The translations under genes were made by a program, and so were the position numbers. DNA of 41,076 nucleotides from JBDLID01 sp039715055 (lineage in GTDB: Bacteria > Desulfobacterota > Desulfobulbia > Desulfobulbales > Desulfocapsaceae). The stretch is taken from contig JBDLID010000010.1 of NCBI GenBank assembly GCA_039715055.1, positions 1-41,076 of the forward strand, given 5' to 3'. This document shows, piece by piece, positions 31,540 to 39,414 of this stretch. Positions within the stretch are counted from its first letter, which is position 1. Each line of letters starts with the position of its first letter. Below the pieces are notes generated by a model. The model saw only the letters and a program-made list of their open reading frames with translations. It did no database searches and had not been told where the DNA came from.

Positions 31540-33406
31540 TATCACTTTCCTGTGAGTCTGCCTTGCTGCAGTTCGTTTTCACCTTGCAGGTGGTGCAGCT
31601 GGTTTCAGGTGATGCCAGGGCCTGTTCCTCCTTTTTGACACTGCACTCAAGAATGATGTCAAACTCTTCATTATCCAGGGTTTCTACCTGGAGAAGAATT
31701 TCGGCAAGATTTTTCAGCATGCAGTGTTCCCGTTTGAGTATGGCTAAAGCCTCGTCGTAGCAGGTGGAGAGCAGCAGCTTGACTTCGCTGTCAATAAAGC
31801 GGGCTGTGTCTTCACCCATGGGTAGCCTGCCCCCCGGGCCGTCAAGAAATCCTCCGCTGTCAATGGCAAAGGCCTGGGGGCCCATTTTATCACTCATTCC
31901 CCATTTGCAGACCATGTCGGCGGCAATTTGAGTTGCGGTGAGGATATCGCCCTGTGCACCGGTTGATCGATGGGAAAAGACAAACTCTTCAGCCGCACGA
32001 CCTCCCATGAGAGTGGTGATCTTGTCGTGGAGATAACCATAGGTGTATGAGTGCCGGTCATTCATGGGCAGCTGCTGGGTCTGGCCGAGGGCCAGGCCGC
32101 GGGGAATGATGGTGATTTTATGCAGGGGGTCGGATTCCGGCAGGTTTTTGGCAACAATGGCATGACCCGCCTCATGGTAAGCGAGGATTTCCCGGTCCCG
32201 TTCAGTCATGACCATGCCTTTTCGTTCAACACCCATCAGGATACGGTCACGGGCTCTGTCAAAATCACTGTTGTCCACCTGCTTTTTTTTCTTTCTGGCA
32301 GCGAGCAGCGCAGCCTCATTAATCAGGTTGGCCAGTTCCGCACCTGTGAAGCCGGGGGTTGAGCGGGCTATGGTTTCAAAATCCACATTTTCTGCCAGTC
32401 TCACCTTCTTGCCGTGAACTTCGAGAATTTTAATTCGTCCCTTGACATCGGGCGGCATGATATTGATCTGGCGATCGAAGCGGCCGGGGCGTCTCAGGGC
32501 GGAGTCGAGGATATCAGGCCGGTTTGTGGCGGCAAGGACAACGATGGTGTCCTCACTTGAAAACCCGTCCATTTCAACAAGCAGGGCATTAAGGGTCTGG
32601 CCACGCTCATCCTGACCACCGGCTGAGGAACCGCTGGAGCGACTGACGCCAACGGCATCGATTTCGTCGATAAAAACGATGCAGGGGGTGTTTTCCTTGG
32701 CCTCCTGAAAGAGATCGCGAACCCTTGAGGCGCCGACACCAACAAACATTTCAACGAAATCGGAACCGGAAAAGGAGTAAAAGGGAACCTTGGCTTCTCC
32801 TGCAATGGCTTTGGCCAGATAAGTTTTGCCGGTGCCGGGAGGTCCCTGGAGAAGGATGCCGCGAGGGATCACGGCACCGACCCGTTTAAAGTTGTCAGGG
32901 TGTTTGAGGAACGAGACCACCTCTTCCAGCTCTTCCTTGGCCTCGGGAATGCCGGCGACATCGTCAAAGGTGATGCGCAGATCTCCTGAGTCGGGACTGA
33001 TGAGCTTGTCGCTGGCAAATTTTGATTTTTCTTCTTTTTTACGACGATGCAGTGAAATCCAGACCACCAGGATCAGGGTGAGAATAATAAAGGCGATGAC
33101 TGTCTGGTAAATCAGGGTGAAGCGGTCCTCTTTGACCACAACTCTGATATTTTTACCGCGGACGCGCTCCAGGAAACGGCTGGCATCGGGAACTGTGGTC
33201 ACATAGGTGTGGCCGTCATTGTCAGTGAAGGCAACCCGGTTACCGGTAAATTCAAGGCTGGCTACCTGGTTGTTGTTGAGGCGTTCAATGACCTCACTGT
33301 AATCCTGTTTGGGATGGCGGTGTTCCATGAACCAGAACAGCGACAGGAACATGGCCAATGTGAAGAAGAGGAAGAGAGCGAGAAGGTTGCGAATCAGTAC
33401 GGCCAT
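31523..33406 (-). CDS. ftsH: FtsH-family membrane ATP-dependent zinc metalloprotease
   Basis: A 627-residue protein. Two membrane helices (about residues 5-26 and 98-118) flank a small periplasmic domain. The AAA+ module has Walker A GPPGTGKT at 188-195, Walker B IVFIDEID near 243-250 and the second region ATNRPDILDSALRRPGRFDRQI. The zinc protease motif HEAGH is at 411-415. FtsH extracts and degrades membrane and regulatory proteins. It lacks the usual tilS/folP/glmM neighbours and ends in a Cys-rich tail (CTTCKVKTNC near 607-616), so it may be a second, specialised FtsH. It overlaps the sensor-like gene downstream and follows the twin-peptide operon. Confidence 0.93.
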   Translation of the reverse strand: MAVLIRNLLALFLFFTLAMFLSLFWFMEHRHPKQDYSEVIERLNNNQVASLEFTGNRVAFTDNDGHTYVTTVPDASRFLERVRGKNIRVVVKEDRFTLIYQTVIAFIILTLILVVWISLHRRKKEEKSKFASDKLISPDSGDLRITFDDVAGIPEAKEELEEVVSFLKHPDNFKRVGAVIPRGILLQGPPGTGKTYLAKAIAGEAKVPFYSFSGSDFVEMFVGVGASRVRDLFQEAKENTPCIVFIDEIDAVGVSRSSGSSAGGQDERGQTLNALLVEMDGFSSEDTIVVLAATNRPDILDSALRRPGRFDRQINIMPPDVKGRIKILEVHGKKVRLAENVDFETIARSTPGFTGAELANLINEAALLAARKKKKQVDNSDFDRARDRILMGVERKGMVMTERDREILAYHEAGHAIVAKNLPESDPLHKITIIPRGLALGQTQQLPMNDRHSYTYGYLHDKITTLMGGRAAEEFVFSHRSTGAQGDILTATQIAADMVCKWGMSDKMGPQAFAIDSGGFLDGPGGRLPMGEDTARFIDSEVKLLLSTCYDEALAILKREHCMLKNLAEILLQVETLDNEEFDIILECSVKKEEQALASPETSCTTCKVKTNCSKADSQESDNEIAA

Positions 33407-33498
33407 CTAAGATGTTCTCCGGGGTAGAGACGGTTTGTGGTCAGATACCCAGTAATAATCGGGGTCCCTGCCAGAGTTTGAGAGTAATATCCTTTGTA

Positions 33499-33673
33499 GG
33501 CTACCTTTAAAAATTGCCTTTCAGGCCAAACTCCTCGTTACGAAAAAAATTTTATGCCCGGAATAATTAAGGTAAGCCGAGCACTTTGTCCTCGGAATAT
33601 CTTTTATATGCCTGTGGTAAAATTTTTTTCGCGCCTCGATTTTGACCTGGAATACTAATTTTTCAAGGTTCCC
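33499..33673. mobile_element. Palindromic MITE-like element containing the dispersed repeat
   Basis: A 175-bp sequence starts GGCTACCTTTAAAAATTGCC and ends with the imperfect complement (TTTTTCAAGGTTCCC). The match continues inward for about 50 bp, including CGAAAAAAATTTTA on both sides, so the whole element folds into one long hairpin. Flanking TA dinucleotides (33497-33498 and 33674-33675) could be a target duplication. It has no coding capacity. It lies between the ftsH start and the terminator of the twin-peptide operon. Confidence 0.65.
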
Positions 33674-33684
33674 TATAGAGAATA

Positions 33685-33727
33685 TAAAAAAAGCCGGAAG
33701 GATACAAATCCTCCGGCTTTTTTTTTT
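33685..33727 (-). terminator. Bidirectional intrinsic terminator after the twin-peptide genes
   Basis: A hairpin GCCGGAAGGAT / ATCCTCCGGC with a 4-nt loop and one bulged A is flanked by an A-run and a T-run, so it is U-tailed on both strands. It ends the minus-strand operon about 75 bp after the stop of the second peptide. Confidence 0.82.
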
Positions 33728-33800
33728 GATATTACTTCAGGGATTGCAGCATGGGCCGCCCCGGATCGTTCTTTTAGTGACCGGGCAAAGGTCTTATTTA

Positions 33801-34019
33801 TCAGACTCCGCTCACAGCCTTGAACCAGCTTGCTGCCAGTTGCAGGGGGCCACCGGCCTGAATCATTGCGCTTGCCAGACAGGCGAGACTCCAGAGACCG
33901 ATAACAGCGCCGAATGCAGCGATGGAGATGGCGGCAAGTTTACTAACTTCGGCCTCAACACTGGTGTTTTCCCTGGCTTGTACATCGGTGCGTTGTCTGG
34001 TGAGTGCGGTATCTTTCAT
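33801..34019 (-). CDS. 72-residue membrane peptide B (paralogue of peptide A)
   Basis: A charged N-terminal half (residues 1-27, MKDTALTRQRTDVQARENTS...) is followed by a hydrophobic segment (28-53) and a conserved end. It aligns with peptide A without gaps over the C-terminal half as G-x-W-x2-A-C-x4-M-I-x-A-G-G-P-L-x4-S-W-F-K-A-V-x-G. The ATG has AAGGAG 7 nt upstream. It is the second gene of a two-gene operon driven by a sigma-54 promoter. I do not recognise the family. One or two membrane passes and an amphipathic C-terminus are visible; a peptide acting in membrane stress, signalling or pore formation would fit, but nothing proves it. Confidence 0.75.
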   Translation of the reverse strand: MKDTALTRQRTDVQARENTSVEAEVSKLAAISIAAFGAVIGLWSLACLASAMIQAGGPLQLAASWFKAVSGV

Positions 34020-34080
34020 TTTGGGCTCCTTGCTGGCTGTTTGTATGTGAAGTTATTTTATAAATTTAGTCAGTTGTATA

Positions 34081-34299
34081 TTAGATTCCGTTGACCGCTT
34101 TGAACCATGAGAAGACAAATGACAGGGGGCCACCGGCTGAGATCATGCCGCCGATCATGCAGGCTACAGCCCATGCACCGATGGAAAGTGTTCCGATAGC
34201 AGTAGCACCAAAAAAGACCTGGGCAACCAATTCTTCAGTTCTTTCCAGTTCCTGGCTTCCTGCTTGAACGGTTTCTTTGGTTTGTGTTGTGCTATTCAT
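34081..34299 (-). CDS. 72-residue membrane peptide A (sigma-54-controlled)
   Basis: The ATG at 34299 is chosen over a long upstream open frame because AGGAG lies 6 nt before it and the resulting length equals that of peptide B. The N-terminus is polar (TTQTKETVQAGSQELERTEEL). A hydrophobic region (about residues 25-54) and the motif AGGPLSFVFSWFKAVNGI follow. The only Cys (C47) is conserved in peptide B. A -24/-12 promoter lies about 60 bp upstream, and the regulator gene ends beyond it. Its family is unknown to me. The two peptides have identical lengths and probably arose by tandem duplication. Confidence 0.78.
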   Translation of the reverse strand: MNSTTQTKETVQAGSQELERTEELVAQVFFGATAIGTLSIGAWAVACMIGGMISAGGPLSFVFSWFKAVNGI

Positions 34300-34360
34300 C
34301 ATCTTCTCCTTTACGTTTCTTTCGGTGTGGAAGGTGGTTTCTCGTATTTGTCTTCTCTGT

Positions 34361-34376
34361 TGCACGAGGTGTGCCA
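34361..34376 (-). promoter_or_regulatory. Sigma-54 (-24/-12) promoter for the twin-peptide operon
   Basis: The minus strand reads TGGCACACCTCGTGCA against the consensus TGGCACGN4TTGCW. The GG and GC elements have the exact required spacing, and only two consensus bases differ. Transcription would start near 34350 and give a ~50-nt leader. The neighbouring sigma-54 activator makes the assignment credible. Confidence 0.75.
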
Positions 34377-34528
34377 GAAAGAAAGAAAATGGATATGCGA
34401 AAACGCGAATGCTGTCTAACTGTCTTATAAGTCTGGAATAAAATTGTTGTCGCAAGGTCCCGCGAGGTTGGCAGGAGGCTGGTGGAGTAGGTTTTAGTCT
34501 GTTTTCATGTAAGGGGAGGCCGGGAGGA

Positions 34529-34609
34529 AAGTGTTGCAGAACTGTCGCAAAAGTGTTGCGCTGCAGTTTCTGCAACACTTATTTGGTGCGGCGCGACACT
34601 TTTGCGACA
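34529..34609. promoter_or_regulatory. Enhancer-like array of TGTYGCR heptamers upstream of the sigma-54 promoter
   Basis: Six copies of TGTYGCR lie in 80 bp, three in one orientation and then three inverted. They make two interlocking inverted repeats: AAGTGTTGCAGAA (34529-34541) with its exact complement at 34568-34580, and TGTCGCAAAAGTGTTGCG (34543-34560) with its complement, one mismatch, at 34592-34609. The array overlaps the last codons of the regulator gene. It is about 155-235 bp upstream of the -12 element, a normal position for NtrC-type activator sites. Confidence 0.65.
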
Positions 34610-36384
34610 CTCAGGTCGATGTCGTAGCGTTGCATTTTCCGGTAAAGAGTGGAGCGGTCCATTCCGAGAATGCGGGCAGCCTTTGCCTTGTTGCCCCGGG
34701 TGAGCTTCAGGGTTGCGATAATAAGTTCATCCTCGGGGCGGTCGGGTATGGGATTGAGCAAGGGAACAGCGGTGTGTTCAGCTGGAGAGGCATGGGATTG
34801 GATATGGTCGGGCTGCTCTTCCAGTGCCGGACTTCGCAGGTCTTCCGGCAGGTGGGAGAGGAGCAGGGTTGGTCCATCGCAAAGTACACAGGCTCTTTCC
34901 ATGACATGGCGCAGCTCTCTGATATTACCGGGCCAGGAGTAGTTGTGCATGGCCTCGGTCACCTGGTCGGAGGCTGAGGTGATCTGTTTGTTCAGCTCTG
35001 TTCTGAATTTTTCCATGAAGTGGCTGATCAAAGCGCTGATATCGGACACTCTTTTGCGAAGAGGGGGCAGTTGGATTTCCACCACCTTGAGACGGTAATA
35101 GAGATCCTCACGAAACTCACCTTTGGAGACCTTTGCCTGGAAATCGACATTGGTCGCGGCAATAATGCGTACATCGACACTCACCGGTGTGTCCCGGCCC
35201 ACCGGGGTAAAGGTTTTTTCCTGGAGAAAGCGCAGCAGTCTCAGCTGTGTCCTTGGTGAAATGTCGCCTATTTCATCGAGAAAGAGAGTCCCCCGGTCGG
35301 CCTGGAGGAGCCTGCCGGGCCGGTCCCTGTCGGCTCCTGTAAAGGCGCCTTTGCGATGACCAAAGAGTTCGGACTCCATGAGTTCTTCTGGAATAGATGC
35401 GCAGTCCACCTTGACCAGCGGTTTGTCACGGCGGCTCGATTCACCATGCAGCGCCTCGGCTGCCAGTTCTTTTCCAGTGCCGGATTCACCGGTAACGAGC
35501 ACCGCTGTATCGACCTTGCCGACATTTTCGATGAGCCTGTAGACTTCCTGCATGACATCACTTGACCCGATATAACCATGAAATCGGGTGCGATCCCCGG
35601 ATTCAGTCATTTTTTCAGGAAGTGTAATGTCGCGGGCGACGATAACCACGCCATGGGAAGTATCATTTTCAGCCATCAGGGGGGCGGCATTGAGGCTGAT
35701 CATCCGCATTTGACCGTCCATGGTTGGACATTCCACCTGGTGCTCATGTACCTCGGAGCCATCCTGCAGGACACTTCTGGCATCATCGAGACAGGCCAGA
35801 GAGATATCTTCGGGCAGATCACTGAGGTCGGTGAACTCCTCCACTCCCTTATCTTTCAGCCATTTGCGTGCTGTGGGGTTCATCTCGACGATGCGCATAT
35901 CGGAATCAACGGTGATGATCGCATCACTCACCGAGCGGAAGATGGCTTCCAGGTAGTGACGGTATTTTTCGTTTTCCTGGAGCAGGATTTTGGCTTTGTT
36001 TTCAAGCTGCCAGTGAGTCAGAGCCTGGCGGGTAAAGCGGAGCAGGGTCTCTTTGTTGACCGGTTTTGAAATATAATCAAAGGCCCCGTATCGAACCGAT
36101 TCGGCAGCGGTTTCAAGGTTTGGAAAACCGGTGATCATCACCACCGGACAGACGATGCCCGATTCACGCAGCTGTTTGAGGAGATCGGTGCCCATAGCAC
36201 CTTCAAGGACAATATCACTGATGACGAGATCAAAGCTGTTTTCTGCAACAGCGGCCAGTGCTCCGGACAGGGAGTCGACGCAGGTGACGTTCTGATAACC
36301 CTCCCGGTTGAGAAACATCTGAAAGGTGAGGCGGATGGACTCCTCGTCATCGACAATCAGTATTTTGGCGTCCTGAAGTTCCAT
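34579..36384 (-). CDS. NtrC-family sigma-54 response regulator with an extra PAS domain
   Basis: A 601-residue protein. The receiver domain has acidic D12-D13, phosphoacceptor Asp57 and Lys107. A PAS-like domain follows (about 135-255). The sigma-54 AAA+ domain (~268-500) has Walker A GESGTGKE (299-306) and the sigma-54-contacting GAFTGA loop (346-351). A Fis-type helix-turn-helix lies at the C-terminus (NKAKAARILGMDRSTLYRKMQRYDI). It activates -24/-12 promoters when phosphorylated. The kinase gene ends 8 bp upstream, so the pair is co-transcribed. The array at 34529-34609 and the promoter at 34361 make the peptide operon its likely direct target. Confidence 0.93.
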   Translation of the reverse strand: MELQDAKILIVDDEESIRLTFQMFLNREGYQNVTCVDSLSGALAAVAENSFDLVISDIVLEGAMGTDLLKQLRESGIVCPVVMITGFPNLETAAESVRYGAFDYISKPVNKETLLRFTRQALTHWQLENKAKILLQENEKYRHYLEAIFRSVSDAIITVDSDMRIVEMNPTARKWLKDKGVEEFTDLSDLPEDISLACLDDARSVLQDGSEVHEHQVECPTMDGQMRMISLNAAPLMAENDTSHGVVIVARDITLPEKMTESGDRTRFHGYIGSSDVMQEVYRLIENVGKVDTAVLVTGESGTGKELAAEALHGESSRRDKPLVKVDCASIPEELMESELFGHRKGAFTGADRDRPGRLLQADRGTLFLDEIGDISPRTQLRLLRFLQEKTFTPVGRDTPVSVDVRIIAATNVDFQAKVSKGEFREDLYYRLKVVEIQLPPLRKRVSDISALISHFMEKFRTELNKQITSASDQVTEAMHNYSWPGNIRELRHVMERACVLCDGPTLLLSHLPEDLRSPALEEQPDHIQSHASPAEHTAVPLLNPIPDRPEDELIIATLKLTRGNKAKAARILGMDRSTLYRKMQRYDIDLSVAKVSRRTK

Positions 36385-36392
36385 TGAGCTGC

Positions 36393-37544
36393 TTACCGGG
36401 TTGGCAGGGGAAGGGTGATGATCATTTCGGTGTACTGGTTAAGGCGGGAGTTGACCAGGATGTCGCCGCCGTGATCCTTGATGATGCCGTAGCTGATGGA
36501 AAGCCCCAGCCCGGTTCCTTCACCAGACGGTTTGGTGCTGAAGAAGGGGGTGAACAGCTTTTCAAGAATCGACTGCGGCATACCGGTTCCCTGGTCCCTG
36601 ACCCGGATCTGGTAGACCTGCAGTCCCTCTTTGTCGGCCAGGAAACAGCTGATGGAAAGTTTCTTTTCCGGGTCGTTGCCGCTGAATCGTTGGTTGAGGG
36701 CGTAGCGACTGTTGCTCAGGAGATTGAGAATGACCTGCTGCATCTGTCTGAAGTTGCCACCGATGTGGGTCCGGTTCTCCGGGAAATCGGTTGTCAGCTG
36801 AATGCCGTCCTTTTTCAGCTGGTGTTGAATCAGAGAGAGGCTCTCGCTGATAACCTCAACCGGGTCGATCAGGTCACGGCAGTCGCCGCCTTCTCTTGCA
36901 AAGGAGAGGAGATTGTGAATAATAGTGGCGATTCGGTCACCCTCCGCAACAATTTTTTCCAGCAGCGCGGCCTGGGATGAGTCCTTGTCGGAATCGTCGA
37001 GCAGCAGCTGGGCAAAATTGATAATGCCGTTGATGGGATTGTTCACCTCGTGAGCCACCCCGGCGGCGAGTTCGCCAATGGCGGCCAGTTGGGCGGTACG
37101 CATGGAGTCCACCTTGCGCCTCTCATCGCCGGTAAGTTCCCTGGCATGGAGCATGATCTTGTTGATGGAATCGTCACTCTCCTTGATCGGGGTGATGGTC
37201 AGCTGGTATTCACCGGTAAAGCCGGGCAGTCGTGTCTCTTCAACACGGGGCCTGCAGGTGAGGAGAAATTCTTCCAGGGGGCATTTGATATGGGGCCAGC
37301 GTCCGCCGTGGATGATCTTGCAGATTCCCTGGCCAATGATCTCCTGCCGCTCTTTGCCGGCAGCACGCATGGTTGCCGGGTTGGCCTCTATGATGATGCC
37401 GTCGGGTCTGACCACCAGAACCGGATCCTGAAAGGATTGGCAAAGTTGTTCCCAGAGCGATGCGTGGCTGTCCTTTGCCGGATCGCCGCAACAGGTGGAT
37501 GTGAGGGTGTTGTCTTTTGTGGTGTTTGAGTTTTTTGCAGTCAT
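36393..37544 (-). CDS. Soluble PAS-domain sensor histidine kinase
   Basis: A 383-residue protein without membrane segments. A PAS domain (about residues 32-140) contains C75, C88 and C97 in the order GICKIIHGGRWPHIKCPLEEFLLTC, possible ligands for a redox cofactor or metal. The DHp helix has the phosphoacceptor His165 (AHEVNNPINGIINFAQLLLD). The ATP-binding domain shows the N box (QVILNLLSNSRYAL), DQGTGM, and the G box GEGTGLGLSISYGI. It should phosphorylate the sigma-54 regulator encoded directly downstream. The lack of membrane helices suggests an intracellular signal such as redox state or metal. Confidence 0.92.
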   Translation of the reverse strand: MTAKNSNTTKDNTLTSTCCGDPAKDSHASLWEQLCQSFQDPVLVVRPDGIIIEANPATMRAAGKERQEIIGQGICKIIHGGRWPHIKCPLEEFLLTCRPRVEETRLPGFTGEYQLTITPIKESDDSINKIMLHARELTGDERRKVDSMRTAQLAAIGELAAGVAHEVNNPINGIINFAQLLLDDSDKDSSQAALLEKIVAEGDRIATIIHNLLSFAREGGDCRDLIDPVEVISESLSLIQHQLKKDGIQLTTDFPENRTHIGGNFRQMQQVILNLLSNSRYALNQRFSGNDPEKKLSISCFLADKEGLQVYQIRVRDQGTGMPQSILEKLFTPFFSTKPSGEGTGLGLSISYGIIKDHGGDILVNSRLNQYTEMIITLPLPTR

Positions 37545-37631
37545 TGTCGAATCAGTTGAGGGCTGAGATGAGCCGTTGATTCACTACTATAACACATGGG
37601 ATGCTCAAATTTGAAGTGAAGAAGAGATAAG

Positions 37632-37709
37632 GAAAGGGTATAGGGTATAAAGGTGTAGGGTGTAAGGTATAAGGTGCAGGGTGTAGGGTTGACGGTATAA
37701 GGTTGAAGG
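37632..37709. repeat. G/T-rich degenerate tandem repeat
   Basis: About ten imperfect units of GGTRTAAG or GGGTGTA in a row, with almost no C on the plus strand. It lies in the intergenic region between the divergent kinase and deaminase genes and runs close to the deaminase ribosome-binding site. The strand asymmetry suggests single-strand or G-rich structure. Confidence 0.7.
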
Positions 37710-37722
37710 ACAGAGGGTGTTG

Positions 37723-38244
37723 ATGGTGAGCGGGGAAGTTGATCATACGGTTTTTATGGCTCTGGCGCTTGAGCAGGCCGAAGAGGCGCTGGGGCGTGGT
37801 GAGTTTCCTGTTGGTTGCATCCTGGTCCATGACAATGAAGTGGTCGGCCATGGCAGAAGAGAGTCCTCCACAGGAAATGAACTTGATCATGCCGAGGTCA
37901 TGGCCCTGCGGGCCTTTATGGCCGATGAGGATCATCCTCCGCCATGCGAGGTGACGGTATACTCTACCATGGAGCCCTGCCTGATGTGTTTTTCAACCCT
38001 GGTCCTCAATGGATTTCGCAAGGTCGTGTATGGGTACGAGGATGTTATGGGAGGGGGTACCAATCTTCCTCTGTCCCGGCTCAATCCTCTTTATAGAGAA
38101 ATCAGGATGCAGATCGATGGAGGTGTGTTGCGCCGGGAGAGTGCAGCGCTCTTTAAACGGTTTTTTGAAGATCCGCAAAATAACTACTGGCATGATTCCC
38201 TGCTGGCCCGTCATACGCTTGAACTCAATATAGAAGAAATGTGA
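37723..38244 (+). CDS. Nucleoside/cytidine deaminase family protein (TadA-like zinc deaminase)
   Basis: A 173-residue protein with the zinc deaminase motifs H56-A-E58 (DHAEVMAL) and P-C86-x2-C89 (STMEPCLMC). Glu58 is the proton shuttle. It lies in the CMP/dCMP/tRNA-adenosine deaminase group, but the insertion VMGGGTNLPLSRLNPLYREIRMQ is unlike standard TadA, so guanine or another base is possible as substrate. The ATG at 37723 is preferred to the GTG and TTG just upstream. It is divergent from the histidine kinase. Confidence 0.82.
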   Translation: MVSGEVDHTVFMALALEQAEEALGRGEFPVGCILVHDNEVVGHGRRESSTGNELDHAEVMALRAFMADEDHPPPCEVTVYSTMEPCLMCFSTLVLNGFRKVVYGYEDVMGGGTNLPLSRLNPLYREIRMQIDGGVLRRESAALFKRFFEDPQNNYWHDSLLARHTLELNIEEM

Positions 38245-38313
38245 ATATCGTAATGGGCGCAGACGATTGATCTGAGCTCCTGGTCCTCTACTCAAACAGT
38301 ATAATTTCAGAAA

Positions 38314-39351
38314 ATGTCACTTTATCCAAAGACTGTCGGTTTTCAGACCGGGGAGCGTAATGTCTTTTTCCATATCCTCACGGCCTGTAATCTTTCCTGT
38401 CGCCACTGCTATATTAATAAGGAGCAGCATGGCACCGAGACCCTTTCGCGAGAGACCATGGAGCAGTGGATCGAGCTTTTTGCGAGTCCCGGCACAAAGT
38501 CAAACATGATTTTTCTCGGTGGAGAACCCACCATGCACCCTGATCTATGCCATGGTATTGCCAGGGCCAAGGAGGTGGGTTTTGACGTGACGGTGGACTC
38601 CAATGGTTATCTCTTTCACGATCTGTTGGATAGAACAACACCGGCCCAGCTTGACTACCTGAGCTTCAGCCTCGACGGACCGACAGCGGCAATCAACGAC
38701 CCCATACGTGGTGAAGGGGTCTTTGAGGTTTGTACAGACAACATGAAACAGGCGGTGGCGGGCGGTTTTTCAGTGAGCGTCATCTACACCGTATCGAGCC
38801 TCAATATTGACCATCTCTCCGGTATGATACCGTTGCTTGAAAAGATCGGCGTAAAACGGTTTTTTATCCAGGTCATCGGTCTGCGCGGAAAACCCGGTAA
38901 ATGCGGTCCCGGGGAGGGCCGGGAAAAAGACGGCGGAGAGTGGCAGGTCTCACCTGAAAAATGGCTTGAGACTGTTCCTGATGTGGCAATGTCCGCTGCC
39001 GAGCGGGGAATCCATGTGACCTATCCCAAGGTCTACCTTGACCGGGATGAACCTTTTGAGTGTGCAGGAGTTGCTGCCGAAAATTATTTCATTTTTCCCA
39101 ACGGCAGAGTCTATCGTTGTCCGCTGTGCGAAGACCACCCCATTCATGGTCACACCATTGAAAACACAAAACTTGTCGACACCCCCGGGTTAACCGAGCG
39201 TCAATTCTTCACCCTGGATATTGCGGAAGGTTGTGTGATGAACAAGCTCCTCCAGCCCGACAATATTGTCTATGATGACAAAGGTGATCCGCTGCACCGT
39301 ATTTCCTGCTGTCTGCTCAAGCAGGAGGTCAGACCATTAAACAGGCGCTGA
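38314..39351 (+). CDS. Radical SAM protein with C-terminal SPASM-like cysteines
   Basis: A 345-residue protein. The radical SAM cluster motif is C25-x3-C29-x2-C32 (TACNLSCRHCY), followed by the GGEP motif (FLGGEPTMHPDL) and the barrel strands DVTVDSNGYLF and YLSFSLDGPTAAINDPIRG. The C-terminal part has more cysteines (ECAGVAAENYFIFPNGRVYRCPLCEDHP and GCVMNKLL ... ISCCLLKQ), probably a second 4Fe-4S site as in SPASM/Twitch enzymes. Such enzymes modify peptides, proteins or cofactors. No precursor peptide is seen beside it, so the substrate is unknown. Confidence 0.85.
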   Translation: MSLYPKTVGFQTGERNVFFHILTACNLSCRHCYINKEQHGTETLSRETMEQWIELFASPGTKSNMIFLGGEPTMHPDLCHGIARAKEVGFDVTVDSNGYLFHDLLDRTTPAQLDYLSFSLDGPTAAINDPIRGEGVFEVCTDNMKQAVAGGFSVSVIYTVSSLNIDHLSGMIPLLEKIGVKRFFIQVIGLRGKPGKCGPGEGREKDGGEWQVSPEKWLETVPDVAMSAAERGIHVTYPKVYLDRDEPFECAGVAAENYFIFPNGRVYRCPLCEDHPIHGHTIENTKLVDTPGLTERQFFTLDIAEGCVMNKLLQPDNIVYDDKGDPLHRISCCLLKQEVRPLNRR

Positions 39352-39414
39352 GTTTTGTAGTGGAAGTATTCATGTCGGAAATAGTTTAATTCCTCAGAAA
39401 ATAATCAGAGTGGT

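Noticed and set aside
34300..34578. Upstream extension of peptide A to a 165-residue protein
   Set aside because: The extension overlaps the sigma-54 promoter and has no domain. AGGAG sits just before the ATG at 34299, and the shorter product matches its paralogue in length.
37632..37709. CRISPR array
   Set aside because: The units are only 7-9 bp, degenerate and without spacers; no cas gene is present.
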